From contig NZ_JBOITL010000036.1 of assembly GCF_050717515.1 (NCBI RefSeq), positions 248,001 through 312,000 of the forward strand: a DNA stretch of 64,000 nt, given 5' to 3'. The notes under the pieces were generated by a model. It did no database searches. It saw only the letters and a program-made list of their open reading frames with translations, and was not told the origin of the DNA. The position numbers were made by a program, and so were the translations under genes. This document shows positions 28,572 through 38,174 of the stretch, one piece after another. This DNA comes from Clostridium_AD sp050717515 (GTDB taxonomy: Bacteria > Bacillota > Clostridia > Clostridiales > Clostridiaceae). Numbering within the stretch: the first letter of the stretch is position 1; each line of letters begins with the position of its first letter.

Positions 28572-29330
28572 CTATAAAATAATGCACACAGGACAATGAT
28601 CTGATCCAACAACCTCATTTAAAATGTCAGCTTCCTTTATTGTACACAATAAATCCTCAGTTACAAAAAAATAATCAATTCTCCAGCCTACATTTTTTTC
28701 TCTAGCCTTAAATCTATAACTCCACCAAGAATATTTTTCTTCTGAATCGTGGAGATATCTAAAAGTATCAACGTACCCATAGGATATAAATTTATCCATC
28801 CAAGCTCTCTCTATAGGTAAGAATCCCGAATACTTTTCGTTTGCCTTTGGATTTTTCAAATCAATTGCATTATGTGCAGTATTGTAGTCTCCACAAATAA
28901 TTAATTTTTTCCCGTTTCCTCTAAGTGCTTCACAATAGTCTAACAGTGCATCATAAAATTCCATTTTATAATTTAATCTAATTTCATCTTTTTGACCATT
29001 AGGAAAATATATGTTTAAAAGAGTAAAATCTTCAAACTCAGTTATTACTATTCTACCTTCACTATCAAATCTTTCTATCCCAATGCCATAGCAAACAGAT
29101 ATTGGCTTTTGTTTAGTGTATGTAGCTACACCACTATAACCCTTCTTTTCTGCACAAGAAAAATATGAATAATACCCTTGTATATTTTTAAGCTCATCAC
29201 TTATTTGATTTTCTTGAATTTTTGTCTCTTGAAGACATAAAACCTCTGGTTGTTCTTTTGTAACCCATTCAATAAATCCTTTATCTTTTATAGCTCTTAT
29301 TCCGTTTACATTCCATGAATAAATTTTCAT
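28572..29330 (-). CDS. exoA: Exodeoxyribonuclease III (AP endonuclease)
   Basis: 252 aa, the usual length. Endonuclease/exonuclease/phosphatase fold with KIYSWNVNGIRAI, the metal-binding Glu in VLCLQETKIQ, KLIICGDYNTAHNAIDL, WWSYRFKAREKNVGWRIDYF and the catalytic DHCPV end (GSDHCPVCI). It cuts at abasic sites in base-excision repair. ATG at 29330 follows GGGGA; the frame to 29351 lacks a ribosome site. Confidence 0.95.
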   Translation of the reverse strand: MKIYSWNVNGIRAIKDKGFIEWVTKEQPEVLCLQETKIQENQISDELKNIQGYYSYFSCAEKKGYSGVATYTKQKPISVCYGIGIERFDSEGRIVITEFEDFTLLNIYFPNGQKDEIRLNYKMEFYDALLDYCEALRGNGKKLIICGDYNTAHNAIDLKNPKANEKYSGFLPIERAWMDKFISYGYVDTFRYLHDSEEKYSWWSYRFKAREKNVGWRIDYFFVTEDLLCTIKEADILNEVVGSDHCPVCIIL

Positions 29331-29504
29331 AAAAATCCCCGCCTTCAACAAATATTTATAATAGTGCCTTACATATATATTTTTTAATCAATATTTAAAA
29401 TCATATATATTAATCTGCTAATACTAATATATCATACTTTTGAGTATTATAAAATCGCCCACTATAATTATTTCTTAAGAATGAGTATTAGGCGTTTAAG
29501 TATA

Positions 29505-29538
29505 AAGGCACCTAGTTCATGATGAACTAGGTGCCTAC
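29505..29538 (-). terminator. Terminator of the second chemoreceptor gene
   Basis: AGGCACCTAGTTCAT pairs with ATGAACTAGGTGCCT just beyond the stop at 29553. Confidence 0.88.
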
Positions 29539-29552
29539 TAAAATAAAAATTA

Positions 29553-31583
29553 TTATATTTTAAATTTACTTATACTTTCTCTTAAATTTTCAGCAAGAAG
29601 GTTTAAGTTTTCTGCAGCACCTACTATTTCTTGTAGGCCTGCAGCTTGCTGCTGAGTAGATGCACTTACCTCTTGCGAAGTAGCTGCCGTCTCTTGTGAT
29701 ACAAATGCTGCATTTTCAATCTTTTCACTTACTTTATCTTTATAACTATTTATTTCTTTTAGTGAAATATCTACACCGCTTATATCCTTTTGAAGTAATT
29801 CCATTGCTCCTTCAATCTTTTTGAAGGTTTCATTAGTAGTTTGTACACTTTTATCAGTTTTATTATTTAACTCTTTGGAGTGCATTATTTGCTCTAATAC
29901 TTCATCAACGCTGCTTCTTATTACGCTTATTACCTTATCAATTTCAGAAGCTGAACCCGAAGATTGCTCTGCAAGTTTTCTAACCTCATCTGCAACAACT
30001 GCAAAGCCTTTTCCTGCTTCGCCCGCCCTAGCTGCCTCTATACTAGCATTTAGAGCTAATAGATTTGTTTGCTCCGTTATTGCTTTTATAGTATCGGTTA
30101 TAGCACTGATTTTAATAGAATTTTCAGCTAAAATTTCTACCTTTCTAGCTACTTCATCATTAGCTTTAGTGTTTTCCTCAAATACTTGTCTTAAATTATT
30201 AACTACTATAATGCCTTCCTCAGTTGATTGTTTAACCTCTAAGGATGCTTTAATCATATTTTTAGCATTAACAGTTGTTTTATTTACTTCTTCTCCTAAG
30301 GTGGTGGAATAATTAACACTTTCCTCCAGAACTTGAGACTGCTCATTTGCCCCTTGTGCAATTTGCTGCACTGCCCTTGCAACCTCATCCCCTACAGCAT
30401 TTGATTCCTGTGTAGTAGCGGCTAGTGACTCTGCTGATTCCTTAACTTTATTTGAACCTTCCACTACATTTCCTAAAACTATAACCATATCCTCTATCAT
30501 ATTATTTACCGAATCAATAATTTGATTTATTTCTAAGCTCGCATTTTTATCTTGATTCACCCTTTGAGTGAAATCTCCCTCCTTAATTTTAGCTAATACA
30601 CTAATTAATTTTTCCATGGGCTTTGTTATTTTACCAGAAAATATGGTGCCCACTAGAAGTACAAAAATAAGTGATAATACTAAAACAATAATGGGTATTG
30701 TTAATCCTTCTACTATTTTTGCTGTTAACTCCGATAAAGGAATAAATCCTACTGTAGTTAATTTAGTTTTTTCATCTACAGCCTTATAGACTAAATATTT
30801 TTCTCCATTTACATTTAATACAAGTTTATTTTCTTTAGAGTCCATAATGTTTTTTATCCAAGATTCTTGTGTTGAGTTTTTCCCTAATATATCCTTGTTT
30901 TTATGAGCTATAACTGTGCCCTTACTATCTAATACAGCTGAAAACCCACCACTACCTAATTTAATACCTGAAACCATATTAGATATTACTTCTAAATCTA
31001 TATCTAGACCAATTACGCCTGCAAGGTTACTTTGGTTATCTTTAACTGTTTTTGCAAAAGTAATTACATATTTTTTAGTAGCAGTATCCACATATGGGTT
31101 AGTAGAAATTACTTTGCCTTCATTATTAATCGCGTCCTTATACCATTTTGTTGAAGTTGGATCAAAATCATTAGGTAATTCACTCTTAGGTGAAAGGTAC
31201 ATCTTCTTATCTACAGTCCCAAGATATATATGTAACATATCAGTATGAGTTTTTGCAAACCCATCAAAGCTTCTGGTTAACCACTGTGCGGAATCTGGAT
31301 TTGTCTTAATCATTATAGCGTTTGGATCATTGGATAACATATCTGTAGATTCGTAGTTAGCTTTATATAATGAGCCTATAGCCTCATTTACTCTTGATAT
31401 GCTTTGATTTGCTATATTATCAAATTCACCCTTTAAATTTTTTGATAAGCTATAATATGTTCCTAAAGAAATTGATAATATAGGTAAAAATGATGCCAAA
31501 ATAAGCAATGCTATTAATTGAAACCTTAATTTTTTGGCTTTTGGTTTTTTTATATCACTTTTGTTAAATATATTTTTTTTCAC
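29553..31583 (-). CDS. Methyl-accepting chemotaxis protein (double Cache sensor)
   Basis: 676 aa. Membrane helix at about 25-47, an extracellular dCache_1-type domain (50-285) with WYKDAINNEGKVISTNPYVD and VIGLDIDLEVISNMV, a second helix near 293-315, HAMP, then the signalling hairpin EQTNLLALNASIEAARAGEA and GFAVVADEVRKLAEQSS. dCache domains of this type often bind amino acids or organic acids, but the ligand is unknown. Transcribed alone. Confidence 0.94.
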   Translation of the reverse strand: MKKNIFNKSDIKKPKAKKLRFQLIALLILASFLPILSISLGTYYSLSKNLKGEFDNIANQSISRVNEAIGSLYKANYESTDMLSNDPNAIMIKTNPDSAQWLTRSFDGFAKTHTDMLHIYLGTVDKKMYLSPKSELPNDFDPTSTKWYKDAINNEGKVISTNPYVDTATKKYVITFAKTVKDNQSNLAGVIGLDIDLEVISNMVSGIKLGSGGFSAVLDSKGTVIAHKNKDILGKNSTQESWIKNIMDSKENKLVLNVNGEKYLVYKAVDEKTKLTTVGFIPLSELTAKIVEGLTIPIIVLVLSLIFVLLVGTIFSGKITKPMEKLISVLAKIKEGDFTQRVNQDKNASLEINQIIDSVNNMIEDMVIVLGNVVEGSNKVKESAESLAATTQESNAVGDEVARAVQQIAQGANEQSQVLEESVNYSTTLGEEVNKTTVNAKNMIKASLEVKQSTEEGIIVVNNLRQVFEENTKANDEVARKVEILAENSIKISAITDTIKAITEQTNLLALNASIEAARAGEAGKGFAVVADEVRKLAEQSSGSASEIDKVISVIRSSVDEVLEQIMHSKELNNKTDKSVQTTNETFKKIEGAMELLQKDISGVDISLKEINSYKDKVSEKIENAAFVSQETAATSQEVSASTQQQAAGLQEIVGAAENLNLLAENLRESISKFKI

Positions 31584-31767
31584 AATTTAACCCCCCACTT
31601 CATTTTTTTATATTGTTATATATTTCGATATATTTTTCTTATTCTTTAGCGGTTATTTTTATGTTTTCATTATTTTTTTCACTTATATTCATATAAAACA
31701 CAACATTCTACTTAATTAGCATCCTTCAAATGTTATCCACAGCTTATAAATTTCATTTTCTGTCAAT

Positions 31768-31822
31768 AAAAAGGGGCTGTCTCTTCAAATGATTTTCAAT
31801 CATTTTGAGACAGCCCCTTGTT
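31768..31822 (-). terminator. Large hairpin terminator of the DUF4349 gene
   Basis: AAGGGGCTGTCTC (31771-31783) pairs with GAGACAGCCCCTT (31807-31819), and an inner AAATGATT/AATCATTT stem extends it. Confidence 0.88.
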
Positions 31823-31847
31823 ATTGTTTTTTAACAAAACGTTTATA

Positions 31848-32771
31848 TCAATTTCTTTTTATATGTTTATTTATATATTTATATATATATTTAATTATTA
31901 AAAGTATAATAGATAAACCAACTAAATAAGGTATAAATATGGAAATAATTACAACAAATCCTTTAGCAAAATCAATTAACGATTTCACCGAGGAAACAAA
32001 CCCATTTACAATTTTATCTACAAAAGACACAGGATTTTCTTTGATTTTATGGACTTCTACTACCTCTATATTCAGTGTGCAAAAATCTATTAAATTATCC
32101 CATTTTTTAAGGTTTCCTGTTAAACTCTCAATTTCATATCTAACACTACTTAATTCCTTTTCTAACACTATTATATCTTTGAGCTCACCAGTTTTCTTTA
32201 AAAGTTCTAGTAATCTTTCCTCTTGAATAGTTAGTGATTTTAAATGTGCCTGTGTATCAAAATATGCAGTGGTAACATCCTCCGTTGAAATTTGTTTGTT
32301 TGTAATGCTTCCTAGGTTCCCAATGTCTAATATAAAACTATCAAATTTCATCTTAGGAATCCTTAATATAAATACACCTTTCCTACTTTGCTCCGACAAC
32401 TTTGCTTCAATACTTGTACCTGATACATTAGAACTTTGCACATATGCTCCCATACTATTGGTTTTACTTAAAATCTGCTTTATTGCATCATCAAAGCTTA
32501 GTGTCTCCATCTGTATTATTCCATTCCTTATTATCTTACCCTGACCAACTAAAGAAGTGTTGAGATTATTCTTTGAATCAGTCTCAGGCTTAGCCGCTTG
32601 ATTTGAAACAACAGTACCTCCATCACTTAATCCACTATTCCCCTTAGAAACATCCATACTAGGTTTGCTTTCAGTGCTTGTAGATGCTTTTTTAGACCCA
32701 CATCCCACAGCTGCAAAGCTAATTATTATCATTAACATTATTACTGCTATACTTTTAAATTTTCTTTTCAT
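31848..32771 (-). CDS. DUF4349 lipoprotein
   Basis: 307 aa. Lipoprotein signal with AAVGC lipobox (Cys at about 24), then a Ser/Thr/Lys-rich linker. The conserved DUF4349 domain follows (IIRNGIIQMETLSFDDAI, GSITNKQISTEDVTTAYFD, a coiled coil around LLELLKKTGELKDIIVLE). A C-terminal membrane helix (FVVIISIFIPYLVGLSIILL) and a basic tail come last. It is therefore anchored at both ends on the cell surface. Function unknown. Confidence 0.9.
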   Translation of the reverse strand: MKRKFKSIAVIMLMIIISFAAVGCGSKKASTSTESKPSMDVSKGNSGLSDGGTVVSNQAAKPETDSKNNLNTSLVGQGKIIRNGIIQMETLSFDDAIKQILSKTNSMGAYVQSSNVSGTSIEAKLSEQSRKGVFILRIPKMKFDSFILDIGNLGSITNKQISTEDVTTAYFDTQAHLKSLTIQEERLLELLKKTGELKDIIVLEKELSSVRYEIESLTGNLKKWDNLIDFCTLNIEVVEVHKIKENPVSFVDKIVNGFVSSVKSLIDFAKGFVVIISIFIPYLVGLSIILLIIKYIYKYINKHIKRN

Positions 32772-32860
32772 AAAATACCCTCCTTTAAATTATGGTATAT
32801 ATGATGTATACGTATTTTTTTTATAAAAATCCGTATTGTTAGAAAATTTATATAATAAAA

Positions 32861-32899
32861 GAGAGTTCATAAAGCAGTAATACCGCTCTTAGAACTCCC
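32861..32899 (-). terminator. Terminator of a small basic-protein gene
   Basis: GAGTTC (32863-32868) pairs with GAACTC (32892-32897), with partial inner pairing (AGCAG / CGCT), directly beyond the stop at 32909. Confidence 0.6.
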
Positions 32900-32908
32900 T
32901 TATTTATT

Positions 32909-33037
32909 CTAGCCCTTTTTTTCCATGTGATCAAAAACTACTTTTGCACTTTCTTCATGGCCATGCTTAATATTTTTTTTCTTGAAATTATTATCTTCCT
33001 TTTTATTGTTCTTAGTTGCTTTCATTTTATTATCCAT
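32909..33037 (-). CDS. Small basic protein, 42 aa, unknown
   Basis: Lys/Asn-rich, starting MDNKMKATKNNKKE and ending VVFDHMEKKG; likely disordered in its first half. ATG at 33037 follows AGGAGAGG by 7 nt and a terminator follows the stop, which supports expression. No family recognised. Confidence 0.5.
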   Translation of the reverse strand: MDNKMKATKNNKKEDNNFKKKNIKHGHEESAKVVFDHMEKKG

Positions 33038-33200
33038 ATACACCTCTCCTATCTTAGATATTCTGTTTAATAAACACTCACTTTTTATGTTCATTTTTTT
33101 AACAGCTATATATTATTTTCATCATTTTCTTTGAAAATATACATGATTTCTATCACCCTTATGATTAATTGAGAATATTATTATAGTGGAAGGGGGATTT

Positions 33201-33245
33201 ATGCATAATTTCAAGAAAAAATATAATAGAAAACAAAGAAGATAA
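33201..33245 (+). CDS. Possible 14-aa basic peptide
   Basis: MHNFKKKYNRKQRR preceded by GGAAGGGGG at 5-6 nt, in an otherwise empty 400-bp stretch (33038-33437). It could be a small peptide gene or chance; no terminator follows directly. Confidence 0.2.
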   Translation: MHNFKKKYNRKQRR

Positions 33246-33372
33246 AATCATCTATTAATTAATATCATCACATAACAGCTTTCTTTTCCTTAGTTGCAAT
33301 TTTCTTGAATAGATTCCCGACCTTTAAGTATTTACAAGGATACTATTTTTATAATTCCATAGTAAATAAAGA

Positions 33373-33406
33373 AAGCACTATACTGTATAATCACAATATA
33401 GTGCTT
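33373..33406 (-). terminator. Terminator of the NhaC-type antiporter gene
   Basis: AAGCACTATA (33373-33382) and TATAGTGCTT (33397-33406) pair perfectly beyond the stop at 33438. Confidence 0.75.
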
Positions 33407-33437
33407 AATAGATTCTATATAATGTTTAATACTACAT

Positions 33438-34916
33438 TTATACGGATAACTTCTCTTTACTATTCTCCACACTATTTTTCTTTAATTTAACATTAGGCTC
33501 AGTTGGTAATTTAAATAATGGTATAAATCTATCTAGGCCTGTTAAAGTAAGTAGTAATAATGAACTTACCGCTACCATAGCCATAAAGTTATATTTTATT
33601 ATATCCATAGCTACAAACTTGTGAAGTGGATAAACTGCTGAAGCTATACCCACATAGAAAGCTATGTATACATGCCATGGAATAAGCTGTGATCCAAATA
33701 CTCCAAGTGCATCTCCGAAAGTAGCATTTCTTAAACGCAATGTATACATATCCTCTTCGCTACCCTCTACATTATCTTCAAGTAAAGTTCTAATTATCGG
33801 CCCAACTGTCACTATTTGTGCCATTTCATCTGCTAATGCTGCATTCCCTAAAATTGACAGCATTCCATTCCAAAACATAAGTTGGCGTACATTTCTTGAA
33901 ATATTAGAAACTAATCTTGATAATGGAGCAAATGCATCCATTTTACCCATGATACCTCCAAAGGCACCAACCCACATCATCATGACAATAACCCCCGAAC
34001 CTGCATCTGAGAATCCTTTTTTCATCAATTCTAGAAATTTAGGTACAGATTCTACTGTTCCTGCTGCAAGTCCAAGGATTAGTGAAGCTACTATTCCAAG
34101 CCCTAAACATGCAAGCGTCGGAAATCCTTTAATTGCTACTGCAAGTACAATTAATAAAGGAATTATCATATACATAGGAACTCCAGTTTTAACTTGATTT
34201 AAAAGCTCCACTGCAGAAGGTTTAGCTTTTTCAAGTGATGCCCATACATCCTTTGGTATTTTATCTATTGCATCACCTGCATTACAAATTACTGTTGGAA
34301 GTCCCATTCCCACACTTACAGCGTAGAAAATAATTGCAGTTACTGTTAAACATATAAGAGACCATACTCCTTGATGCCTTATTCTATCAATAACTTCAAC
34401 CTTTTGGATACCCGAACTTACTACAGTTGTGTCAGAAATAAGTCCTATATTATCCCCAAAGCAAGCTCCACCAGCAATTGCTGACGTAGTAAGTAATAAA
34501 TTACCTCCTACTATATGATTTAACCATAAGAAAATTGGAGCACAGGCTGCAAAAGTTCCCCATGAAGTACCAGTGGCAACTGAAAGCACTGCTGTTACCA
34601 GAAAACCTGTTAAAGCTACAGTTCTAGCTGTTAATCCAAGAGTTAATGAAAAATTAATTATTGATGCGCCAACTCCTGTTGCCATGAAAGCCTCCGCCAT
34701 TGCATAAGCCGCCATTAATATGAAGAAAACCAATTGCATTTCTTTTACATTTTCCACGGCACCATCAACGATATCGTTAAATTTAAATTTACACACTATT
34801 GATGCTATTATAGCTGCGTAAATAGTAGCAATTGGCGCTGCAAGTAATGCATTCATTCCAGACATCATGAGTCCCGCCATTACAAATACTGGTGATAATT
34901 TTAATAATGCAATCAT
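33438..34916 (-). CDS. NhaC-family Na+/H+ antiporter-like transporter
   Basis: 492 aa, about 11-12 hydrophobic segments spread along the chain. Conserved stretches include ATGTSWGTFAACAPI, GGACFGDNIGLISDTTVVSS and MMMWVGAFGGIMG. The family includes sodium/proton antiporters and amino-acid or organic-acid antiporters, so the substrate is not certain. ATG at 34916 follows GGGGGAC by 7 nt. Next upstream is an acetate-transporter gene in the same orientation (227 nt away), which may hint at organic-acid handling. Confidence 0.87.
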   Translation of the reverse strand: MIALLKLSPVFVMAGLMMSGMNALLAAPIATIYAAIIASIVCKFKFNDIVDGAVENVKEMQLVFFILMAAYAMAEAFMATGVGASIINFSLTLGLTARTVALTGFLVTAVLSVATGTSWGTFAACAPIFLWLNHIVGGNLLLTTSAIAGGACFGDNIGLISDTTVVSSGIQKVEVIDRIRHQGVWSLICLTVTAIIFYAVSVGMGLPTVICNAGDAIDKIPKDVWASLEKAKPSAVELLNQVKTGVPMYMIIPLLIVLAVAIKGFPTLACLGLGIVASLILGLAAGTVESVPKFLELMKKGFSDAGSGVIVMMMWVGAFGGIMGKMDAFAPLSRLVSNISRNVRQLMFWNGMLSILGNAALADEMAQIVTVGPIIRTLLEDNVEGSEEDMYTLRLRNATFGDALGVFGSQLIPWHVYIAFYVGIASAVYPLHKFVAMDIIKYNFMAMVAVSSLLLLTLTGLDRFIPLFKLPTEPNVKLKKNSVENSKEKLSV

Positions 34917-35142
34917 GTGTATGTCCCCCATTCGGATTTTGATTCCGTTTACATGAAGTTACACTGTTTTAACCCCGCATAAACTTTCTTTAGTATAGCC
35001 AACATTATATGCTATATTTTTTCATAACTCAATTATTTTTATTATGATTCATTAAATAATAGCCATGTTTTTGTCATCTTTTGTATTTTTGCGTTGTATA
35101 TATTGTAATAGCACCCATTTATTGCAATCGTTTTCTTGTAAT

Positions 35143-35760
35143 CTATTTTGTAAATATACCAAAAGGTTTCCCAACTGGTAAAAATTGCTTTCCAAAATGA
35201 GCATTTAAAACTGCTGCTGCGGAACCATAAAAAGAAACTAATGCAATTAGTAATTCAGAATAAGCTGCGAGGCTATGTGAGAATTCATACATAATTCCAA
35301 AAGTACTAAGCGATAAACCTATAAATAGAAAATCAATTAAAACAAAAATTGTAAATAATACCTTGTGAGTTTCTGCAGCTCCTATAGTCATAAACAATGA
35401 GAATATCAGGTATCCTACAAAAGCAAAGCCCAATTGTTTTGGATCCACAGTCGATGCTAGTGCCTTACCAAATACACCTGCTTTAATTAACCAGCTCGCT
35501 CCAACACCCATCCAAAAGAATGCAAAAGCGCCAAAAGCTGTGGTTCCAAAAACATTGTTACGTTTTGAATCATTGATACATGCAAATAATTGAGCAAATC
35601 CGCCTAAGAATATTGCCCATGGAAGTATAAAAGATATACCCTCTGTTAGTCCAAGTTTCTGTGAAGATGCCACAAGTGTTACCATGGCAAGTCCGAATAG
35701 TCCTAATGCAGATGGATCCGCATTTGTTATTTTTACATTTTGTGTTTGGTTTGTAATCAT
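35143..35760 (-). CDS. satP: Acetate uptake transporter (GPR1/FUN34/YaaH, SatP family)
   Basis: 205 aa, six predicted membrane helices. The N-terminal family motif appears as ADPSALGLFGLAMVTLV (variant of NPAPLGL), with later FGTTAFGAFAFFWMGVGASWL and ETHKVLFTIFVLIDFLFIGLS. It should carry acetate/succinate with protons. Start has AAAAGGAGGATATT. A promoter (TTGACA 35827-35832, 17 nt, TATTTT 35804-35809) lies upstream. Confidence 0.9.
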   Translation of the reverse strand: MITNQTQNVKITNADPSALGLFGLAMVTLVASSQKLGLTEGISFILPWAIFLGGFAQLFACINDSKRNNVFGTTAFGAFAFFWMGVGASWLIKAGVFGKALASTVDPKQLGFAFVGYLIFSLFMTIGAAETHKVLFTIFVLIDFLFIGLSLSTFGIMYEFSHSLAAYSELLIALVSFYGSAAAVLNAHFGKQFLPVGKPFGIFTK

Positions 35761-35803
35761 AATATCCTCCTTTTATTTCCCTTAAAATAATAATTCCTAT
35801 AAA

Positions 35804-35832
35804 AAAATAACAGAAAAAAATCAGATTGTCAA
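35804..35832 (-). promoter_or_regulatory. Likely promoter of satP
   Basis: Minus strand TTGACA (35827-35832), 17-nt spacer, TATTTT (35804-35809), about 45 nt before the start codon. Confidence 0.5.
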
Positions 35833-36026
35833 TTGTATTGTATTCTTTTGTAGAGTTTTGTAGATTTGTTCTATTTTTTTATTAAATCCTAGAGTACAAA
35901 TCAATTTTTAGTTCCTTATGGTATAATTAAATTATAAAAATTTTTTTATGTAATTTGTTTAAACTTTATATAAAAGAATATAATCATATAGTATAAACAA
36001 ATATATTGAAAATTAAGAGGTATAAA

Positions 36027-36851
36027 ATGAAATTTATTAAACTCCGTAGAATAGCTGGATATATGTATGAACTACACCGCAGAAACTTTAAGTCCTACTT
36101 TAAGCCTATGCTTATTCCATCCTTTGAACCTGTAGTAACAAATTCTGTCCACTGGGTAGGCCATGCTACTGTCGTTATTAATTTAAATGGAAAATTAATA
36201 GTAACAGACCCTGTAACCTCAATAAATCTTGGTCAAATAAGACGATTAATTAAACCTTCTTTAAACTTAGCTTCAATTAATATTGATTACATACTGCTAT
36301 CCCATGGTCATATGGACCATATGAATTACACAACTCTAATGAAACTAAATAAAAACGCAATAGTTATTGCCCCTAAAAATTTAAATCTCCCACTAAAAAT
36401 TTTAGGATTTAAAAATAGAATACTTCTAAACCCTGATGAAATCTATAGTGCAAGTGGCATAAAAATAAAAGCTTTAAAAGCAAATCATGATGGTAGAAGA
36501 TATCCTTGGGGCACTGCAGCTGATAGCAATTCCTATATAATCGAAAATAGTACAAAAAAGATTTTTTTTGCTGGCGATACAGCTTATACTGATATTTATG
36601 AAAATTTAATGGCAGATGTTGCTATTATGCCTGTAGGCTGCTATAAACCTGACGAGTTTCAAGAAATGCATTGTTCCTCTGAACAAAGTTTCAAAATGTT
36701 TAAAATGACGAAATCCAAATTCATGATTCCAATTCATTATAAAACCTATATTTTGGCTCAAGATGATGATGAGGTTACCTGTGACACACTAGAAAGAATA
36801 AATGATGGAAGCATAAAAATTATTGACATCGGTCAAACTGTAAAATTATAA
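36027..36851 (+). CDS. MBL-fold metallo-hydrolase (NAPE-PLD/UlaG-like)
   Basis: 274 aa. Zinc-binding core: SVHWVGHATVVINLNGKLIV, the HxHxDH motif in LLSHGHMDHMNY, a further His in ALKANHDGRRYPWG, FFAGDTAYTDIYENL, and a final His in IPIHYKTY. Such enzymes hydrolyse phosphodiester or lactone bonds; the substrate is unknown. ATG at 36027 follows AAGAGG; an upstream TTG was rejected because it precedes that site. Monocistronic with its own terminator. Confidence 0.9.
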   Translation: MKFIKLRRIAGYMYELHRRNFKSYFKPMLIPSFEPVVTNSVHWVGHATVVINLNGKLIVTDPVTSINLGQIRRLIKPSLNLASINIDYILLSHGHMDHMNYTTLMKLNKNAIVIAPKNLNLPLKILGFKNRILLNPDEIYSASGIKIKALKANHDGRRYPWGTAADSNSYIIENSTKKIFFAGDTAYTDIYENLMADVAIMPVGCYKPDEFQEMHCSSEQSFKMFKMTKSKFMIPIHYKTYILAQDDDEVTCDTLERINDGSIKIIDIGQTVKL

Positions 36852-36898
36852 GACTTCATCATTTTTTCAACGTAGTAGTCTCAAAAAATACAACTAAA

Positions 36899-36932
36899 AA
36901 AGCACCCTCAAAAGATTAAATGAGGGTGCTTT
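36899..36932 (+). terminator. Terminator of the MBL-fold gene
   Basis: AAAGCACCCTCA (36899-36910) and TGAGGGTGCTTT (36921-36932) form a perfect 12-bp stem followed by T-rich DNA. Confidence 0.88.
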
Positions 36933-37001
36933 AATATCATTATATAATGTCAGAAAATGAACTCATGTTATTAAATCATCATCTTCGATGCTGAAATGTC
37001 T

Positions 37002-37205
37002 CTAAAACTTTTGAACATTAATAGCTTGAGGCCCTTTAGGTGCATCTATTACATCAAATTGTACTTCTTCGCCCTCATGTAAATCCTTTCTTGGTCCTTG
37101 TTCCTTTATTGCTAAATGATGAACAAATACATCCTCGCCTTCTTGAGCGGATATAAATCCATATCCCCTTTCAGCATCATACCACTTTACTATACCTGTT
37201 TTCAT
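37002..37205 (-). CDS. csp: Cold-shock domain protein
   Basis: 67 aa, the standard CspA size. MKTGIVKWYDAERGYGFIS carries RNP-1 and EDVFVHH carries RNP-2; the C-terminus reads GPQAINVQKF. Single-stranded RNA/DNA-binding chaperone. ATG at 37205 has AAGGAGG 6 nt upstream; the longer frame to 37247 runs through leader sequence similar (GAGAACGACAAGGAGG) to the repeated element at 9.4 kb. Confidence 0.94.
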   Translation of the reverse strand: MKTGIVKWYDAERGYGFISAQEGEDVFVHHLAIKEQGPRKDLHEGEEVQFDVIDAPKGPQAINVQKF

Positions 37206-37356
37206 ATAATTTCCTCCTTGTCGTTCTCTGAAATATAAAGGATTCAAAGTTTAAATATAGTATTAGCTATAAATGTCTAACTAATACTTTTAAATATGCA
37301 TAAAATCTATATAAAAACAATATAATTATGAATAGTAGTTTAAAGAAGGTAAATAA

Positions 37357-37851
37357 ATGAAAAAACACAACGCATTGTTTGGTATTTTCTTAATTTTTCT
37401 AGGCTCCATGCTTCTGGCTGATCAAATATATGATATTAACTTTTTAAATTTTTCTAACTTTTGGCCGTTTTTTATTCTAATTCCAGGTATTTTGTTAGAA
37501 ATAAGTTTTTTCTTTCTAAAAAAAGAACCAGCTATATTAGTTCTTGCTGGAATTTTAACCACTACAGGTTTACTATTTATTTTTGAAACTTCAACAAGTT
37601 GGAAATACTCAACTGAAACCTGGCCCATTTATACCCTAGGCCTTGCTATAGGATTATTTCAATATTATTTATTTTCAAAAAAAAATAACACCTTACTATT
37701 CTTTATATCTTTACTAGCTTTTATATCTATATTTTCTTTTGCAGTAAATTTTCTAGGAAACAAATATACTTGGTTTACTTACGGATTATTGGTTCCTTGT
37801 CTAATTATTGCGCTAGGCATATATGTGTTTTTAAAAAACATATTAAAATAA
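37357..37851 (+). CDS. Small membrane protein, LiaI/DUF5668-like
   Basis: 164 aa with five to six hydrophobic segments and almost no loops. The N-terminus, with FGIFLIFLGSMLLADQ and then FWPFFILIPGILLEI, resembles the membrane region of LiaI/LiaF-like envelope stress proteins. Function unknown. Monocistronic, ending in a strong palindromic terminator. Confidence 0.72.
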   Translation: MKKHNALFGIFLIFLGSMLLADQIYDINFLNFSNFWPFFILIPGILLEISFFFLKKEPAILVLAGILTTTGLLFIFETSTSWKYSTETWPIYTLGLAIGLFQYYLFSKKNNTLLFFISLLAFISIFSFAVNFLGNKYTWFTYGLLVPCLIIALGIYVFLKNILK

Positions 37852-37870
37852 AAAAAATTAATATATATAA

Positions 37871-37904
37871 AAATAATCCCAGCAAAATTTTGCTGGGATT
37901 ATTT
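37871..37904 (+). terminator. Perfect palindromic terminator
   Basis: AAATAATCCCAGCAAAA and TTTTGCTGGGATTATTT are contiguous reverse complements (34 bp), right after the membrane-protein stop. Confidence 0.88.
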
Positions 37905-37952
37905 TTATTCACATTGTGAAGTATTATTATTTAAAATTCAATTAAAAACATT

Positions 37953-38027
37953 TGGCTAGAGTGGCAGGATTCGAACCTGCGAATGCCAGAGTCAGAGTCT
38001 AGTGCCTTACCGCTTGGCTACACCCCA
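37953..38027 (-). tRNA. tRNA-Gln (anticodon CTG)
   Basis: Cloverleaf read on the minus strand: acceptor TGGGGTG pairs with CACTCTA (two G-T wobbles). The D-arm is GCC-AAGCGGTAA-GGC, the anticodon arm CTAGA-CTCTGAC-TCTGG gives CTG at 34-36, and the T-arm is GCAGG-TTCGAAT-CCTGC. Discriminator G and an encoded CCA follow. 75 nt including CCA. CAG is the rarer Gln codon in such AT-rich genomes. Confidence 0.93.
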
Positions 38028-38040
38028 ATAACAAAACAAA

Positions 38041-38074
38041 TGGTGACTTTTAGGGAAATTGAACCCCTAATTCG
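38041..38074 (-). pseudogene. tRNA 3'-half relic
   Basis: Minus strand: T-arm AGGGG-TTCAATT-TCCCT, then the 3' acceptor strand AAAAGTC, A and CCA. No matching 5' acceptor (GACTTTT), D-arm or anticodon arm is found upstream. It sits 13 nt upstream of tRNA-Gln. It could be a decayed tRNA or a leftover attachment-site half. Confidence 0.6.
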
Positions 38075-38174
38075 ATAGATTGTTTTTTACAACTTTCTGT
38101 AAACTATTATAACATAGTTGCACTCTTTTTTGCAAGTGTATATCATAATATTATCCCTTCATTAATATAGTCTA

